A stretch of 64,000 nucleotides of DNA from Vogesella indigofera (lineage in GTDB: Bacteria > Pseudomonadota > Gammaproteobacteria > Burkholderiales > Chromobacteriaceae). The translations under genes were made by a program, and so were the position numbers. The notes under the pieces are model-generated. The model did no database searches. It was not told where the DNA came from and saw only the letters and a program-made list of their open reading frames with translations. Each line of letters begins with the position of its first letter. Within the stretch, counting starts at the first letter, position 1. Shown here piece after piece: positions 8,770 through 18,652 of the stretch. The stretch covers positions 62,001 through 126,000 of the forward strand of contig NZ_JAQQLA010000007.1 in NCBI RefSeq assembly GCF_028548395.1, in the 5' to 3' direction.

Positions 8770-9417
8770 CTAGCGCGCCTTGCGGAAAGTGAGATTGATG
8801 CGCTGCGCCCCCAGCAGCGGATGGCTGCCCGGCTGCAGCGGCAGCACGCCGTGGTAGCGCAGGCGCGCCGGTCCGCCCCACACCACCACGTCGCCGTGCG
8901 CCAGCGACACCCGTTGCGCACGCTCGCTGCGCTGCATGCCGCCAAACAGAAACACCACCGGCAGCCCCAGCGATACCGACACGATGGGCTGGCTGAAGTC
9001 GCGCTCGTCGCGGTCCTGATGCAGCGCCATGCGCGCGCCCGGCTGATAGCAGTTGATCAGGCAGGCATCCGGTTCAAAACCGGCAAAACCGGCCGCCGCC
9101 GCCGCGCTGGCGGCCAAGCGCAACCAGTCCGCCGGCAGCGGCGGCCATGGCTCGCCGCTGGCCGGGTCCTGCGCCGCGTAGCGGTAGCCGCGGCGATCGC
9201 TGACCCAGCCGTAGTCGCCGCAACTGCTCATCGCCACCGACATCGGCTGGCCGCCCGGGGTGAGCATGTGGCGCAACGGCGCCTGCGCCAGCAAGGATGG
9301 CAAGGCCTGCAGTAGCGCCGCCGCGTACGGCAGCGCAAAGCCGCGCAGCACCAGCGCACCGTCGCCGAGCGACTCCTGCCACTGTGGCGGCTGGTCGGCA
9401 AACAGGTCGGCCGTCAT
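8770..9417 (-). CDS. alkB: DNA oxidative demethylase AlkB
   Basis: A 215-residue Fe(II)/2-oxoglutarate dioxygenase that removes 1-methyladenine and 3-methylcytosine lesions from DNA and RNA by oxidative demethylation. The iron ligands are H133 and D135 (HQD) and H189. The 2-oxoglutarate-binding arginines are seen in RINLTFR (206 and 212), matching the E. coli spacing. The length equals E. coli AlkB (216). The start ATG at 9417 was chosen over a longer upstream frame because it gives the family N-terminus (MTADLFAD). It lies 58 bases after ada on the same strand, so the two form one adaptive-response operon. Confidence 0.94.
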   Translation of the reverse strand: MTADLFADQPPQWQESLGDGALVLRGFALPYAAALLQALPSLLAQAPLRHMLTPGGQPMSVAMSSCGDYGWVSDRRGYRYAAQDPASGEPWPPLPADWLRLAASAAAAAGFAGFEPDACLINCYQPGARMALHQDRDERDFSQPIVSVSLGLPVVFLFGGMQRSERAQRVSLAHGDVVVWGGPARLRYHGVLPLQPGSHPLLGAQRINLTFRKAR

Positions 9418-9475
9418 CGTCCGCGTACCCGTTTGAACACCGCAGCCGTCATCGCCGCGCCTTGATCGCCAGAGC

Positions 9476-10555
9476 TCACGGTTTGGCCTCGCGCGCCAGC
9501 AGTGCCTGTTTGCGCGCCACGCCCCAGCGGTAGCCGGACAGGCTGCCGTCGGTGCGCACCACGCGGTGACAGGGAATGGCCACCGCCAGCACGTTGGCCG
9601 CACAGGCGCCGGCCACCGCGCGCACCGCCTGCGGCGCGCCGATACGCCGGGCGATGTCGCGGTAACTGGCGGTCTCGCCGGGCGGAATCTCGCGCAAAGC
9701 CTGCCACACCCGCTGCTGGAAGGCGGTGCCGCGCACGTCCAGCGGCAGGTCCAGCCCCAGCGCCGGCGCCTCGACAAAGCCGACCACCGTCGCCACCAGT
9801 TGCTCGAAGGCGGCGTCACCGCCGATCAGCTCGGCACGCGGGAAGCGGTCCTGCAGCTCGTGCAGCAGCGCCTCGGCGTCATCCCCCAGCGAAATCGCGC
9901 ACACGCCGCGTTCGCTCTGCGCCACCAGGATCGCGCCCAGCGTGCACTGGCCGACGGCGAAGCGGATCACCGTGCGCGCGCCGCCGGCGCGGTAGTCGCC
10001 GGGCGTCATGCCCAGCACCGCGTCGGCCTGCGCGTAGAAGCGGCTGTTGGCGTTGAAACCGGCGTCGAAAATCGCCGCCGTCACCGTGTCATGCTGCTTC
10101 AGTCCGTTGCGCACGCGCTCGGCGCGACGCGCGGCGGCGTAGGCCTTCGGTGTCAGCCCGGTGTGCTGCTTGAACAGGCGATGGAAGTGGTAGCGGCTGA
10201 GGCCGACCGCTGCGGCCAACGTTGCCAGGTCCGGCAGCGTGTCCGCGTCGTCGATCAGGCGGCAGGCGACGGTGACCTTCTGCGCGTGCTGCTGCGCCAG
10301 CGACGGCTGGTCCGGCTTGCAGCGCCGGCAGGGGCGAAAGCCGGCACGTTCGGCGTCGGCGCAGCTGGCATGAAAGCACACGTTCTCCGGCCGCGCCTGC
10401 CGCGCCGCACACGACGGCCGGCAGTAGACGCCGGTGCTCTGCACCGAGTAATAGAAGCGGCCGTCGGCGCGCGCATCGCGTGCCAGCACCGCCGCCCAGC
10501 GCGGGTCGCTTTCCGTTGCCGCCGCCAGGGCGCGGCGTTTTGCTGTCGCGTTCAT
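9476..10555 (-). CDS. ada: Bifunctional Ada: methylphosphotriester/O6-methylguanine methyltransferase and activator
   Basis: A 359-residue protein with the complete E. coli Ada layout. The N-terminal Ada zinc domain has cysteines C45, C49, C76 and C79 and takes methyl groups from phosphotriesters. An AraC-type helix-turn-helix follows (about 95-180). The C-terminal O6-alkylguanine transferase has the suicide cysteine in PCHRV (about C329). Self-methylation would turn it into the activator of ada, alkB and alkA. The start is the third possible one (ATG at 10555), which has AAAGGA at good spacing. A 13-mer repeat copy lies in frame at 10211-10223 (residues Thr-Leu-Ala-Ala). Confidence 0.95.
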   Translation of the reverse strand: MNATAKRRALAAATESDPRWAAVLARDARADGRFYYSVQSTGVYCRPSCAARQARPENVCFHASCADAERAGFRPCRRCKPDQPSLAQQHAQKVTVACRLIDDADTLPDLATLAAAVGLSRYHFHRLFKQHTGLTPKAYAAARRAERVRNGLKQHDTVTAAIFDAGFNANSRFYAQADAVLGMTPGDYRAGGARTVIRFAVGQCTLGAILVAQSERGVCAISLGDDAEALLHELQDRFPRAELIGGDAAFEQLVATVVGFVEAPALGLDLPLDVRGTAFQQRVWQALREIPPGETASYRDIARRIGAPQAVRAVAGACAANVLAVAIPCHRVVRTDGSLSGYRWGVARKQALLAREAKP

Positions 10556-10758
10556 GGTCATGTCCTTTTGCACTCGTCAGCCACTGTATGAGCCTACTGT
10601 AGCCAACGCGGCGGCGCCCGGCACCCCGCCGCTTGCTGCCGAATTCGCCTATTTTGCGACAGTGGCCGCCATTGCAACAAGCCGGCGCAAGAAACAGGAT
10701 GCGGTCGGCGCGGCGCAGGGGTAGCGTGCCCTGTCTGCCATCCTCTGCCCTGCTAGCC

Positions 10759-11454
10759 ATGTCTACCCTGCCGCACGCCCCCTACTATGGCCCCTACCAC
10801 GCCGCCAGCCGGCATCTGGCCGCCATCGATGCCGACTGGGCGCGACTGGTGGCCGAGGTCGGCCACTGCCGGCTGCAGCCCAAGCCGGCGCGCGAACCGT
10901 ACGAGGCGCTGGTGCGCGCCGTCGCCTACCAGCAACTGCACGTGCGCGCCGGCGATGCCATGCTGGCTCGGCTGCTGGCCTGCCAGCCGCAGCCAGCGTT
11001 CCCGACACCGGCGCAACTACTGGCGCTGGACAGCGGACAGTTGCGCGGCTGCGGCTTTTCCGGGCGCAAGAGTGACACCATCCACGCCATCGCCGCCGCC
11101 ACGCTGAACGGCCGCGTGCCGTCACGGCAGGAGGCCGCGCGGCTGAGCGATGCCGCACTGATCGAACGGCTGGTGACCTTGCCGGGCATCGGCCGCTGGA
11201 CGGTGGAAATGCTGCTGCTCTACACCCTGGCACGGCCGGACATCCTGCCGGTCGATGACTTCGGCGTGCGCGAGGGCTACCGCTTCCTGAAAGCCCTGCC
11301 GGCGCTGCCCGGCCGCCGCGAGCTGCTGGCCGCCACTGCCGCCTGCAGCCCCTACCGCAGCGTCGCGACCTGGTATCTGTGGCAGGTGCCGAGCCTCGCC
11401 GACTACCAGCCGCGACCGGGCAAGCGCCGCGCACAGGTCGGCAGCGAAGGCTGA
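10759..11454 (+). CDS. alkA: DNA-3-methyladenine glycosylase II (AlkA-like)
   Basis: A 231-residue base-excision glycosylase of the HhH-GPD superfamily that removes 3-methylpurines and related lesions. The helix-hairpin-helix reads LPGIGRWTVEMLL and is followed by the catalytic aspartate in LPVDDFGV. It lacks the extra N-terminal domain of E. coli AlkA (282 residues), so it is closer to the short yeast Mag1-type or Bacillus enzymes. The start ATG at 10759 removes an unlikely Arg-rich extension. It is divergent from ada, with 203 bases between starts, so the repair genes surround one control region. A clear Ada-binding site was not found. Confidence 0.88.
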   Translation: MSTLPHAPYYGPYHAASRHLAAIDADWARLVAEVGHCRLQPKPAREPYEALVRAVAYQQLHVRAGDAMLARLLACQPQPAFPTPAQLLALDSGQLRGCGFSGRKSDTIHAIAAATLNGRVPSRQEAARLSDAALIERLVTLPGIGRWTVEMLLLYTLARPDILPVDDFGVREGYRFLKALPALPGRRELLAATAACSPYRSVATWYLWQVPSLADYQPRPGKRRAQVGSEG

Positions 11455-11474
11455 ACTTGCCGGCGACCACGCCC

Positions 11475-11487
11475 AAGGTTGGCCGCA
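11475..11487 (-). repeat. Single intergenic copy of the 13-mer repeat
   Basis: An exact AAGGTTGGCCGCA word lies between the alkA stop and the pnp terminator, with no inverted partner. Confidence 0.8.
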
Positions 11488-11490
11488 CAT

Positions 11491-11528
11491 AAAAAAACCG
11501 CCTGCCCGGCAAGCCGGACAGGCGGTTT
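11491..11528 (-). terminator. Bidirectional terminator between pnp and alkA
   Basis: On the minus strand a strong CCGCCTG-based stem is followed by seven T residues, ending the long rimP-pnp operon. It also lies after convergent alkA. Confidence 0.85.
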
Positions 11529-11550
11529 GTTCATGCGCTAGCGTACGGGC

Positions 11551-13698
11551 TTAGGCGCCGGTTTTCAGGCCGAAGGCAGCGTCGCCGCTGGCCGGAGCCG
11601 CCGCCGGATTGTCCAGCAGCGCCTTGATCGACAGACGCACGCGACCGCGGTCATCCATCTCGATCGCTTTCACTTTCACGATCTGGCCTTCCTGCAGGTA
11701 GTCGGCCACGTTCTTGATGCGCTCGTGCGCGATCTGCGAAATGTGTACCAGACCATCCTTGCCCGGCATGATCGAGACGATAGCACCGACGTTGTTGTCG
11801 AGGATCTTCACAACCGGACCTTCGTAGACCTTGCCCACTTCCACTTCGGCAGTGATCTCTTCGATGCGCTTCTTGGCCGCTTCCGCGCTTTCGGTCGAAA
11901 CCGAAGCGATGGTGATGGTGCCGTCTTCGCCGATATTGATCTCGCAACCGGTGTCCTTGGTGATGGCGCGGATGGTTTCGCCGCCCTTGCCGATCACTTC
12001 ACGGATTTTCTCCGGGTTGATCTTCATCACGTACAGGCGTGGCGCGTGGGTCGACAGCTCTTGCGGGCCTTCGATCGCCTCTTTCATGTGACCGAGGATG
12101 TGGATACGACCTTCCTTGGCCTGCTCCAGCGCGATCTGCATGATGTCCTTGGTGATGCCCTGGATCTTGATGTCCATCTGCAGCGCGGTGATACCGGCAG
12201 CGGTACCGGCAACCTTGAAGTCCATGTCGCCGAGGTGGTCTTCGTCACCCAGGATGTCGGTCAGCACCGCGAAGCGGTTGCCTTCCAGGATCAGGCCCAT
12301 GGCGATGCCGGCCACGTGCGCCTTCAGCGGCACACCGGCGGACAGCAGCGACAGGCAGCCGCCACATACCGATGCCATCGACGAGGAGCCGTTGGATTCG
12401 GTGATTTCCGACACGATACGCATGGTGTAGCCGAAGTCGGCTTCCGATGGCAGTACCTGCGCCAGTGCACGCTTGGCCAGACGGCCGTGACCGATTTCAC
12501 GACGCTTCGGCGGGCCCATGCGGCCGGCTTCACCGGTGGAGTACGGCGGGAAGTTGTAGTGCAGCATGAAGCGGTCGGTGTATTCACCGGCCAGCGCGTC
12601 GATGATCTGCTCGTCACGCTTGGTGCCCAGCGTGGTGGTCACGATGGCCTGGGTTTCGCCACGGGTGAACAGCGCGGAACCGTGTACGCGCGGCAGCACG
12701 CCGGTGCGGATGGCGATCGGACGCACGGTGCGGGTGTCGCGACCGTCGATACGCGGTTCGCCGGCCAGGATCTGGCCACGCACGATTTCGGCTTCCAGCG
12801 ACTTGAAGATGCCCTTGATCTCGTTGGCCAGCAGGGTGTCGGTGTCTTCGTTGATCAGTACGCTCTTCACTGCGGACCAGGCGGCACCCAGTGCTTCGGA
12901 ACGGGCGCCCTTCTGGCGGATGCGGAAGGCGTTGGCGATCATTTCGCCGGAGATGTCGCGGATCTTACCGATCAGCTCTTCGTTCTGGGCCGGTGCGGTC
13001 CAGTCCCACATCACCGGGTTCACTTCGTCAGCGAATTCGTTGATGGCGTTGATCGCGGCTTGCAGCTGCTCGTGGCCGAACACCACGCCGCCGAGCATGA
13101 TCGCTTCGGACAGTTCCTTGGCTTCGGATTCCACCATCAGTACGGCACGCTGGGTACCGGCCACCACCAGATCCATGTCCGAAGTCAGCAGCTCGGTAGC
13201 GGTCGGGTTGAGGATGTATTCGCCATTGGCGTAACCAACGCGGGCGGCGCCGATCGGGCCGTTGAACGGCAGACCGGAGATCGCCAGTGCAGCGGAGGCA
13301 CCGATCATTGCCGGGATGTCGGAATCCACTTCCGGGTTCAGCGACATCACGGTGGCCACGATCTGCACGTCGTGGTAGAAGCCTTCCGGGAACAGCGGAC
13401 GGATCGGACGGTCGATCAGGCGGCAGGTCAGGATTTCTTTTTCGGACTGCTTGCCTTCACGCTTGAAGAAGCCGCCCGGGATCTTGCCGGCAGCGTAGGT
13501 ACGCTCCAGGTAGTCCACGGTCAGCGGGAAGAAGTCCTGGCCCGGCTTGACGTTCTTGGAGCCGACAACCGATACCAGCACCACGGTATCTTCAACAGTA
13601 ACGACTACGGCACCGGATGCCTGACGGGCAACTTCGCCGGTTTCCAGGGTCACGGTGTGACGACCGTACTGGAACGATTTGGTAACTTTATTAAACAC
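11551..13698 (-). CDS. pnp: Polyribonucleotide nucleotidyltransferase (PNPase)
   Basis: A 715-residue phosphorolytic 3'-5' exoribonuclease, a trimeric component of the RNA degradosome. Two RNase PH domains (about 12-225 and 325-545) flank an all-helical linker. A KH domain (about 555-615, [12 protein letters not shown]) and an S1 domain (about 622-690) follow. The start is GTG at 13698 (reading [12 protein letters not shown]), placed by the AAAGGAAAC ribosome site and by homology; the TTG-type upstream extension would run through the hairpin leader. It is the last gene of the rimP-rpsO-pnp block. The partner endonuclease gene rne lies 22 kb away in this window. Confidence 0.97.
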   Translation of the reverse strand: MFNKVTKSFQYGRHTVTLETGEVARQASGAVVVTVEDTVVLVSVVGSKNVKPGQDFFPLTVDYLERTYAAGKIPGGFFKREGKQSEKEILTCRLIDRPIRPLFPEGFYHDVQIVATVMSLNPEVDSDIPAMIGASAALAISGLPFNGPIGAARVGYANGEYILNPTATELLTSDMDLVVAGTQRAVLMVESEAKELSEAIMLGGVVFGHEQLQAAINAINEFADEVNPVMWDWTAPAQNEELIGKIRDISGEMIANAFRIRQKGARSEALGAAWSAVKSVLINEDTDTLLANEIKGIFKSLEAEIVRGQILAGEPRIDGRDTRTVRPIAIRTGVLPRVHGSALFTRGETQAIVTTTLGTKRDEQIIDALAGEYTDRFMLHYNFPPYSTGEAGRMGPPKRREIGHGRLAKRALAQVLPSEADFGYTMRIVSEITESNGSSSMASVCGGCLSLLSAGVPLKAHVAGIAMGLILEGNRFAVLTDILGDEDHLGDMDFKVAGTAAGITALQMDIKIQGITKDIMQIALEQAKEGRIHILGHMKEAIEGPQELSTHAPRLYVMKINPEKIREVIGKGGETIRAITKDTGCEINIGEDGTITIASVSTESAEAAKKRIEEITAEVEVGKVYEGPVVKILDNNVGAIVSIMPGKDGLVHISQIAHERIKNVADYLQEGQIVKVKAIEMDDRGRVRLSIKALLDNPAAAPASGDAAFGLKTGA

Positions 13699-13732
13699 GT
13701 GAGGTTTCCTTTGATTTAAGGAATAGAACTTG

Positions 13733-13795
13733 CAACGGGAACCCCTAGCAATCAACACCGTAACCGATACCGATTCCTAGAGGCTCCCCCCGTTG
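13733..13795 (-). promoter_or_regulatory. Hairpin in the pnp leader, candidate RNase III/PNPase autoregulation site
   Basis: Between rpsO and pnp the minus-strand RNA can fold into a long interrupted stem: 13733-13739 pairs with 13789-13795, CTAG at 13745-13748 pairs with CTAG at 13777-13780, and a short inner AATC/GATT helix closes the top. In E. coli a double-stranded pnp leader at this position is cut by RNase III and lets PNPase repress its own mRNA. Equivalence here is inference from position and shape. Confidence 0.5.
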
Positions 13796-13819
13796 ACTCA
13801 ATAAGATACTGCAGAAACG

Positions 13820-13848
13820 AAAAAGTCGCAGACAGGCTGCGACTTTTT
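13820..13848 (-). terminator. Terminator between rpsO and pnp
   Basis: A 12-bp stem (AAAAAGTCGCAG with CTGCGACTTTTT) with a 5-base loop lies directly after the rpsO stop. As in E. coli, some transcripts would end here and others read through to pnp. Confidence 0.85.
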
Positions 13849-13862
13849 CGAATTTAAACCGA

Positions 13863-14132
13863 TTACTTACGCAGACCCAGACGAGCGATCAGAGCGCGGT
13901 AGCCAGCGACGTCAGTGCGCTTGAGGTAGTCAAGCAGACGACGACGGGAGCTAACCAGTTTCAGCAGGCCGCGACGGCTGTGATGATCCTTGGTGTTCGC
14001 TTTGAAGTGCGGGGTCAGATCGTTGATACGAGCGGTCAGCAGCGCTACCTGAACTTCGGTAGAACCGGTGTCGCCTTCCTGGCGCTGGTAGTCTTTAACG
14101 ATCTGTGCTTTTTGAGCGGCGGTCATTGCCAT
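13863..14132 (-). CDS. rpsO: 30S ribosomal protein S15
   Basis: An 89-residue S15, the protein that binds the 16S rRNA central domain early in assembly. The family signature is clear ([13 protein letters not shown], then [21 protein letters not shown] and LGLRK at the end). The start ATG at 14132 is preceded by GGAG with 9 bases spacing and gives the standard length. It lies between truB and pnp, as in most proteobacteria. Confidence 0.98.
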   Translation of the reverse strand: MAMTAAQKAQIVKDYQRQEGDTGSTEVQVALLTARINDLTPHFKANTKDHHSRRGLLKLVSSRRRLLDYLKRTDVAGYRALIARLGLRK

Positions 14133-14207
14133 AATAATAAACTCCGATATCGGTTTAGGGTGTTGCCACCCGACAAGTGTAGCGAGCCGAAACCCATCCA
14201 CACTTCA

Positions 14208-15131
14208 CTATTCGGTTGCCGGAGCAACCATTACCCGCACCGGTTGAAGCAAGCCATCTTCGCTTGCATCCGCCAGTCCGAGAAACTCCCGTGTCTGCGC
14301 TTGGTAAACACGAAAGCGCTGCATTGTCGCACAGTTTTTGGCACCGCGCACGGCCTGGCCGTGACAAAAACGGCGCGCGTCTTCTGCGGCCAACGTTTGT
14401 TCGGGGAAATGCGACACCAGGATATCGACCGGCAGCAGTAGGCCGTCGCGCGCCTCGCGCGGCAGGGCCTCGATGGCTTCCAGCGTGTGCGCGTCCTCCA
14501 GCCGGAAGCCACCGGTGGTGGTACGGCGCAGGCCGGTGAGGTGCGCGCCGCAACCAAGCCGCTCGCCCACATCCTGTGCCAGGGTACGGATATAGGTACC
14601 CTTGCTGCACAGCACCTCGATCACCGCGGTATCGACACCGTCAAACGACAGCAGCTCGATGCGATGGATGGTGACCTCGCGCCCGGCTCGCTCGATCTCG
14701 ATGCCTTCGCGCGCATACTCGTACAGCGGCCGCCCCTGGAATTTCAGCGCCGAATACATCGGCGGCACCTGGGTAATCACACCGCAGAATGCGGCCAACG
14801 TTTGTTCCAGCGCCGTACGGTCAAACGTCACCGGCCGTTCGATGACCACCTCGCCCTCGATGTCACCGGTGGTGGTGACCTGGCCGAACTTGACGGTGGC
14901 GCGGTAGCCCTTGTCGGCATCCAGCAGATAGGACGAAAACTTGGTCGCCTCGCCAAAGCACACCGGCAGCAGGCCGGTCGCCAGCGGATCGAGCACGCCG
15001 GTATGGCCCGCCTTGGCGGCGCTATACAGCCAGCGCGCCTTCTGCAGGGCACCGTTGGAGCTGACGTCGTAAGGCTTGTCCAGCAGCAGCACGCCGTTGA
15101 TCGGCAATTTCACCCGACGTGGTGCACTCAT
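14208..15131 (-). CDS. truB: tRNA pseudouridine(55) synthase TruB
   Basis: A 307-residue synthase that isomerises U55 in the T-loop of nearly all tRNAs. The catalytic aspartate is in GVLDPLATGLLP near residue 47; YSALKFQGRPLYEYAR and KGTYIRTLA are further family motifs, and a C-terminal domain follows. The ATG overlaps the rbfA stop by 4 bases (ATGA), showing translational coupling. Two exact copies of the 13-mer repeat lie in frame inside the gene (14385-14397 and 14790-14802), both encoding Thr-Leu-Ala-Ala with an otherwise uncommon TTG leucine codon. Confidence 0.97.
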   Translation of the reverse strand: MSAPRRVKLPINGVLLLDKPYDVSSNGALQKARWLYSAAKAGHTGVLDPLATGLLPVCFGEATKFSSYLLDADKGYRATVKFGQVTTTGDIEGEVVIERPVTFDRTALEQTLAAFCGVITQVPPMYSALKFQGRPLYEYAREGIEIERAGREVTIHRIELLSFDGVDTAVIEVLCSKGTYIRTLAQDVGERLGCGAHLTGLRRTTTGGFRLEDAHTLEAIEALPREARDGLLLPVDILVSHFPEQTLAAEDARRFCHGQAVRGAKNCATMQRFRVYQAQTREFLGLADASEDGLLQPVRVMVAPATE

Positions 15132-15595
15132 GCCTTGTCGCCAGCCTCATCATCCGCGTCGTCGATCGGCTCATCGCCTTCGGCTTCATCCGCCACCGGC
15201 TCGTCCGCATTGCTGTCCGCGTCCTGGGCCACCGTCACCGCGGTGCCGTTGACCTCATCGATCAGGCGGCTCATGTACACGCCACGCTCGATGGAATCGT
15301 CATAGATGAAGTGCAGCTGCGGCGTGGTGAAAATCTGCAACACCTTGCCGATGCCGTTGCGCAGGTAACCGGCGGCACTCTCCAGCGCTTCCTGGGTGAT
15401 CTCGCGCTTGCCCTCTTCCATCACCGTGTAAAACACCTTGGCGTGGGAGTAGTCGCGGGTCACTTCCACCGCGGTGATGGTGACCCAGCCGACGCGCGGG
15501 TCCTTCAGACCCTTGCGGATCAGCTCGGCCAGCTCGCGCTGGATTTGCTCGGCGATGCGATCCGAGCGGGAGAAACCTTTTTTGGCTTTTGCCAT
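15128..15595 (-). CDS. rbfA: Ribosome-binding factor A
   Basis: A 155-residue 30S maturation factor that binds near the 5' helix of 16S rRNA and is released at late assembly or in cold adaptation. The KH-like fold covers about 8-115 (SDRIAEQIQRELAELI, then DPRVGWVTITAVEVTRDY). The tail after residue 120 is strongly acidic (Asp/Glu/Ala), longer than in E. coli RbfA (133 residues). The start ATG at 15595 follows AGGAC. It lies between infB and truB and overlaps truB by 4 bases. Confidence 0.96.
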   Translation of the reverse strand: MAKAKKGFSRSDRIAEQIQRELAELIRKGLKDPRVGWVTITAVEVTRDYSHAKVFYTVMEEGKREITQEALESAAGYLRNGIGKVLQIFTTPQLHFIYDDSIERGVYMSRLIDEVNGTAVTVAQDADSNADEPVADEAEGDEPIDDADDEAGDKA

Positions 15596-15676
15596 GTCTT
15601 GTGTCCTGTTCCAGAAAGACAAAGGCGAGCGCTGCCCAGCCAGTGGCCGGGACAACGCTCGCCTGCAGCTTAACAC

Positions 15677-18616
15677 TTACAGAGTACGGGCGACTTCCAC
15701 GATCTCGAACGCTTCCAGCTGATCGCCTTCCTGGATGTCGTTGAAGTTCTTCAGCATCAGGCCACACTCGTAACCCTGACGCACTTCCTTGACGTCGTCC
15801 TTGAAGCGCTTGAGCGAGTCGAGTTCGCCGGTATGCACCACCACGTTGTGACGGATGAGACGCACGCTGGCCGAGCGCTTGATGATGCCGTCGGTCACCA
15901 TACAACCGGCGATGTTGCCCACCTTGGACACCGAGATAACCTGACGGATCTCGACGGTACCCAGGATCTGCTCCTTCTTCTCCGGTGCCAGCATGCCGGA
16001 CATGGCAGCCTTCACGTCGTCTACCACATCGTAAATGATGTTGTAGTAGCGGATCTCGACGCCTTCGCTCTCCGCCAGCTTGCGCGCAGCGGCATCGGCA
16101 CGGGCGTTGAAGCCGACCACGATGGCCTTGGACGCGATCGCCAGGTTGATATCGGATTCGGAAATGCCGCCCACGCCAGAGTGCAGGATGTTGACCCGCA
16201 CTTCGTCGGTCGACAGTTTCTGCAGGCTGTGCGCCAGCGCTTCGTAAGAACCCTGCACGTCGGCCTTGATAATCAGCGACATGCTCTGCACTTCGCCTTC
16301 CGCCATCTGGGCAAACATGTTTTCCAGCTTGGCGGCCTGCTGCTTGGCCAGACGTACGTCACGGTACTTGCCGGCACGGAACAGCGCAATTTCACGCGCC
16401 TTGCGCTCGTCGGTCAGCACCATCGCGTCTTCACCAGCGGACGGCACGTCGGACAGACCCAGGATTTCCACCGGAATCGATGGACCGGCTTCGTCGATCT
16501 GCTTGCCGTTCTCGTCGATCATGGCACGAACGCGACCGAAGGCGGTACCGGCCAGAATCACATCGCCCTTCTTCAGGGTACCGGACTGTACCAGCAGCGT
16601 GGACACCGGGCCGCGACCCTTGTCCAGACGCGCTTCGACGATCACGCCCTTGGCCGGCGCATTGACCGGCGAGGTCAGTTCCAGCACTTCGGCTTGCAGC
16701 AGGATGCTTTCCAGCAGCGAGTCGATGCCCTGGCCAGTTTTTGCCGACACTTCGACAAACATGGTGTCACCACCCCAGTCTTCCGGCACCACTTCATGGG
16801 CAACCAGTTCCTGGCGCAGGCGCTCGATGTTGGCCTCAGGCTTGTCGATCTTGTTCACTGCCACCACGATCGGCACACCGGCCGCTTTGGCATGGTGAAT
16901 CGCTTCAATGGTCTGCGGCATCACGCCGTCGTCGGCAGCTACCACCAGAATCACGATGTCGGTCGCCTTGGCACCACGGGCACGCATAGCGGTAAACGCT
17001 TCGTGACCCGGGGTATCAAGGAAGGTCACCACGCCGCGAGGAGTTTCCACGTGGTAGGCACCGATGTGCTGGGTAATGCCACCGGCTTCGCCGGAAGCAA
17101 CCTTGGCGCGACGGATGTAATCGAGCAAGGAGGTCTTACCGTGGTCAACGTGACCCATCACGGTCACCACCGGCGGACGCGGCAGCGCTTCGACGGCTTC
17201 GGCCACTTCATCCTTGTCCAGGTACGCCTCCGGATCGTCCGCTTGGGCGGCCTTGCCGACGTGACCCATTTCTTCCACGATGATCAGCGCGGTTTCCTGG
17301 TCCAGTACCTGGTTGATGGTCACCATCATGCCCATCTTCATCAGTACCTTGATCACTTCGGCGGCCTTCACTGCCATCTTGTGAGCGAGGTCACCAACGG
17401 TGATGGTTTCCGGCACCAGCACTTCGTGCACGATAGGCTCGGTTGGCGCCTGGAACGCGTGGGCGTTATTGCTGTTCTTGTGCTTGCCACCCTTGCGGCT
17501 CTTCCAGTCATTGCTGGCGTCGCCACCACGGGTTTTCAGGCCCTTGCCTTTTTTGCCGTCATTCCAGTCACGACCACCGGCACCACCTTTTTTCGCCGGA
17601 CCGCGACGGACATCACCGGCTGGCGCCGGAGCGGCGGCAGGTGCGCCAGGCGCAGCCGGACGCGACGGGGCCGCACCTGGCGCCGGACGGGCACCAGCAC
17701 CGGCAGGACGACCTGCACCACCCTGGCCCGGACGCTGACCACCGGCACCGGCGGGACGCTGGCCACCTTGTGGACGGGCACCATCGGGACGCGGCGCGGC
17801 GCCGTCACGGCCGCCAGCAGCAGGCTGCATGCGCGGCTGGGTTGGCTTGGCCGAACGCGGCATGTCTTCGGTACGAGCGGCAGGCTTGACCTCCACCGGT
17901 GCCGGCTTGGCAACCGGCGCTGGTGCTGCGGCTTCCAGACGAGCGGCGGTACGGCGGGCTTCACGCTCCTGCTTCTCACGCATCAGTGCTTGCTGACGGG
18001 CACGGAATTCGGCCTGACGAGCCTCTTCCGCAGCGCGGGAGGCCAGTTCGGCGTCAGACAGGATCGATGCCGGACGGCTGAGTGTCGGCTGTTTCACTGG
18101 CACTGCCGGCGTTTCCGCAGCGACAGGCTTGGCCTCCACCTTGACTTCCGGTGCTTTTTCGGCGGGCTTTTCCGCTTTGGCAGCAACCAGCTTGGCTTCT
18201 ACCGGCTTCGCCGCTTCCACTTTGGCCGGCTCGGCAACCACGACTGGCTCGGGCTTGGCTTCCACCACCGGTGCGGCAACCGCTACCGGCGCGGCCTCCA
18301 CCACTGGCGCAGCAACCGCCTTCGGTGCCTCGTCTTCCGGACGCACGAACACACGCTTCTTGCGGGTTTCCACCTTCACCGTACCACCCGTTGCGCTCTG
18401 CACTTCGGAAGTCTGTTTGCGGGTCAGGGTCACCTGGTTACCATCGCGCGCACCGTGCGAGGTTTTCAGGAAGTCCAGCAAACGCTTCTTGTCACCCTCG
18501 GTCAGGGTTTCTTCCAGGCCGCGCTTGGCGACACCGGCCTTGTTCAACTGCTCAACGAGCCTCTCAGGAGAAAGGCCAAGCTCACTGGCAAACTGCTTAA
18601 TATTTGTCAAAACCAT
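15677..18616 (-). CDS. infB: Translation initiation factor IF-2
   Basis: A 979-residue GTPase that brings fMet-tRNA to the 30S subunit and promotes subunit joining. The N-terminal IF2_N domain is followed by a long low-complexity region rich in Ala, Pro, Lys and Glu, then a Gly/Arg-rich stretch and a second IF2_N-like part. The G domain has G1 as GHVDHGKT near residue 485, DTPGHEAF and NKID; domains II-IV complete it. ATG at 18616 is chosen over an upstream TTG because GGA lies 8 bases before it and the protein then begins like other beta-proteobacterial IF2. Fourth gene from the end of the translation block; 36 bases after nusA. Confidence 0.98.
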   Translation of the reverse strand: MVLTNIKQFASELGLSPERLVEQLNKAGVAKRGLEETLTEGDKKRLLDFLKTSHGARDGNQVTLTRKQTSEVQSATGGTVKVETRKKRVFVRPEDEAPKAVAAPVVEAAPVAVAAPVVEAKPEPVVVAEPAKVEAAKPVEAKLVAAKAEKPAEKAPEVKVEAKPVAAETPAVPVKQPTLSRPASILSDAELASRAAEEARQAEFRARQQALMREKQEREARRTAARLEAAAPAPVAKPAPVEVKPAARTEDMPRSAKPTQPRMQPAAGGRDGAAPRPDGARPQGGQRPAGAGGQRPGQGGAGRPAGAGARPAPGAAPSRPAAPGAPAAAPAPAGDVRRGPAKKGGAGGRDWNDGKKGKGLKTRGGDASNDWKSRKGGKHKNSNNAHAFQAPTEPIVHEVLVPETITVGDLAHKMAVKAAEVIKVLMKMGMMVTINQVLDQETALIIVEEMGHVGKAAQADDPEAYLDKDEVAEAVEALPRPPVVTVMGHVDHGKTSLLDYIRRAKVASGEAGGITQHIGAYHVETPRGVVTFLDTPGHEAFTAMRARGAKATDIVILVVAADDGVMPQTIEAIHHAKAAGVPIVVAVNKIDKPEANIERLRQELVAHEVVPEDWGGDTMFVEVSAKTGQGIDSLLESILLQAEVLELTSPVNAPAKGVIVEARLDKGRGPVSTLLVQSGTLKKGDVILAGTAFGRVRAMIDENGKQIDEAGPSIPVEILGLSDVPSAGEDAMVLTDERKAREIALFRAGKYRDVRLAKQQAAKLENMFAQMAEGEVQSMSLIIKADVQGSYEALAHSLQKLSTDEVRVNILHSGVGGISESDINLAIASKAIVVGFNARADAAARKLAESEGVEIRYYNIIYDVVDDVKAAMSGMLAPEKKEQILGTVEIRQVISVSKVGNIAGCMVTDGIIKRSASVRLIRHNVVVHTGELDSLKRFKDDVKEVRQGYECGLMLKNFNDIQEGDQLEAFEIVEVARTL

Positions 18617-18652
18617 GCGTATTCCTAATTCCTCTAGCAATCGTTCCGGGCC

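Noticed and set aside
10556..10758. An Ada-binding box between ada and alkA
   Set aside because: GCAA- and AATT-like pieces occur near 10640-10660 but in the wrong order and spacing compared with E. coli sites.
15833..18628. A very long open frame opposite infB (and similar ones opposite rne, pnp and nusA)
   Set aside because: High third-position GC leaves few stop codons on the other strand. The translations are His/Arg/Gly-rich with no family signature, and the sense genes are certain.
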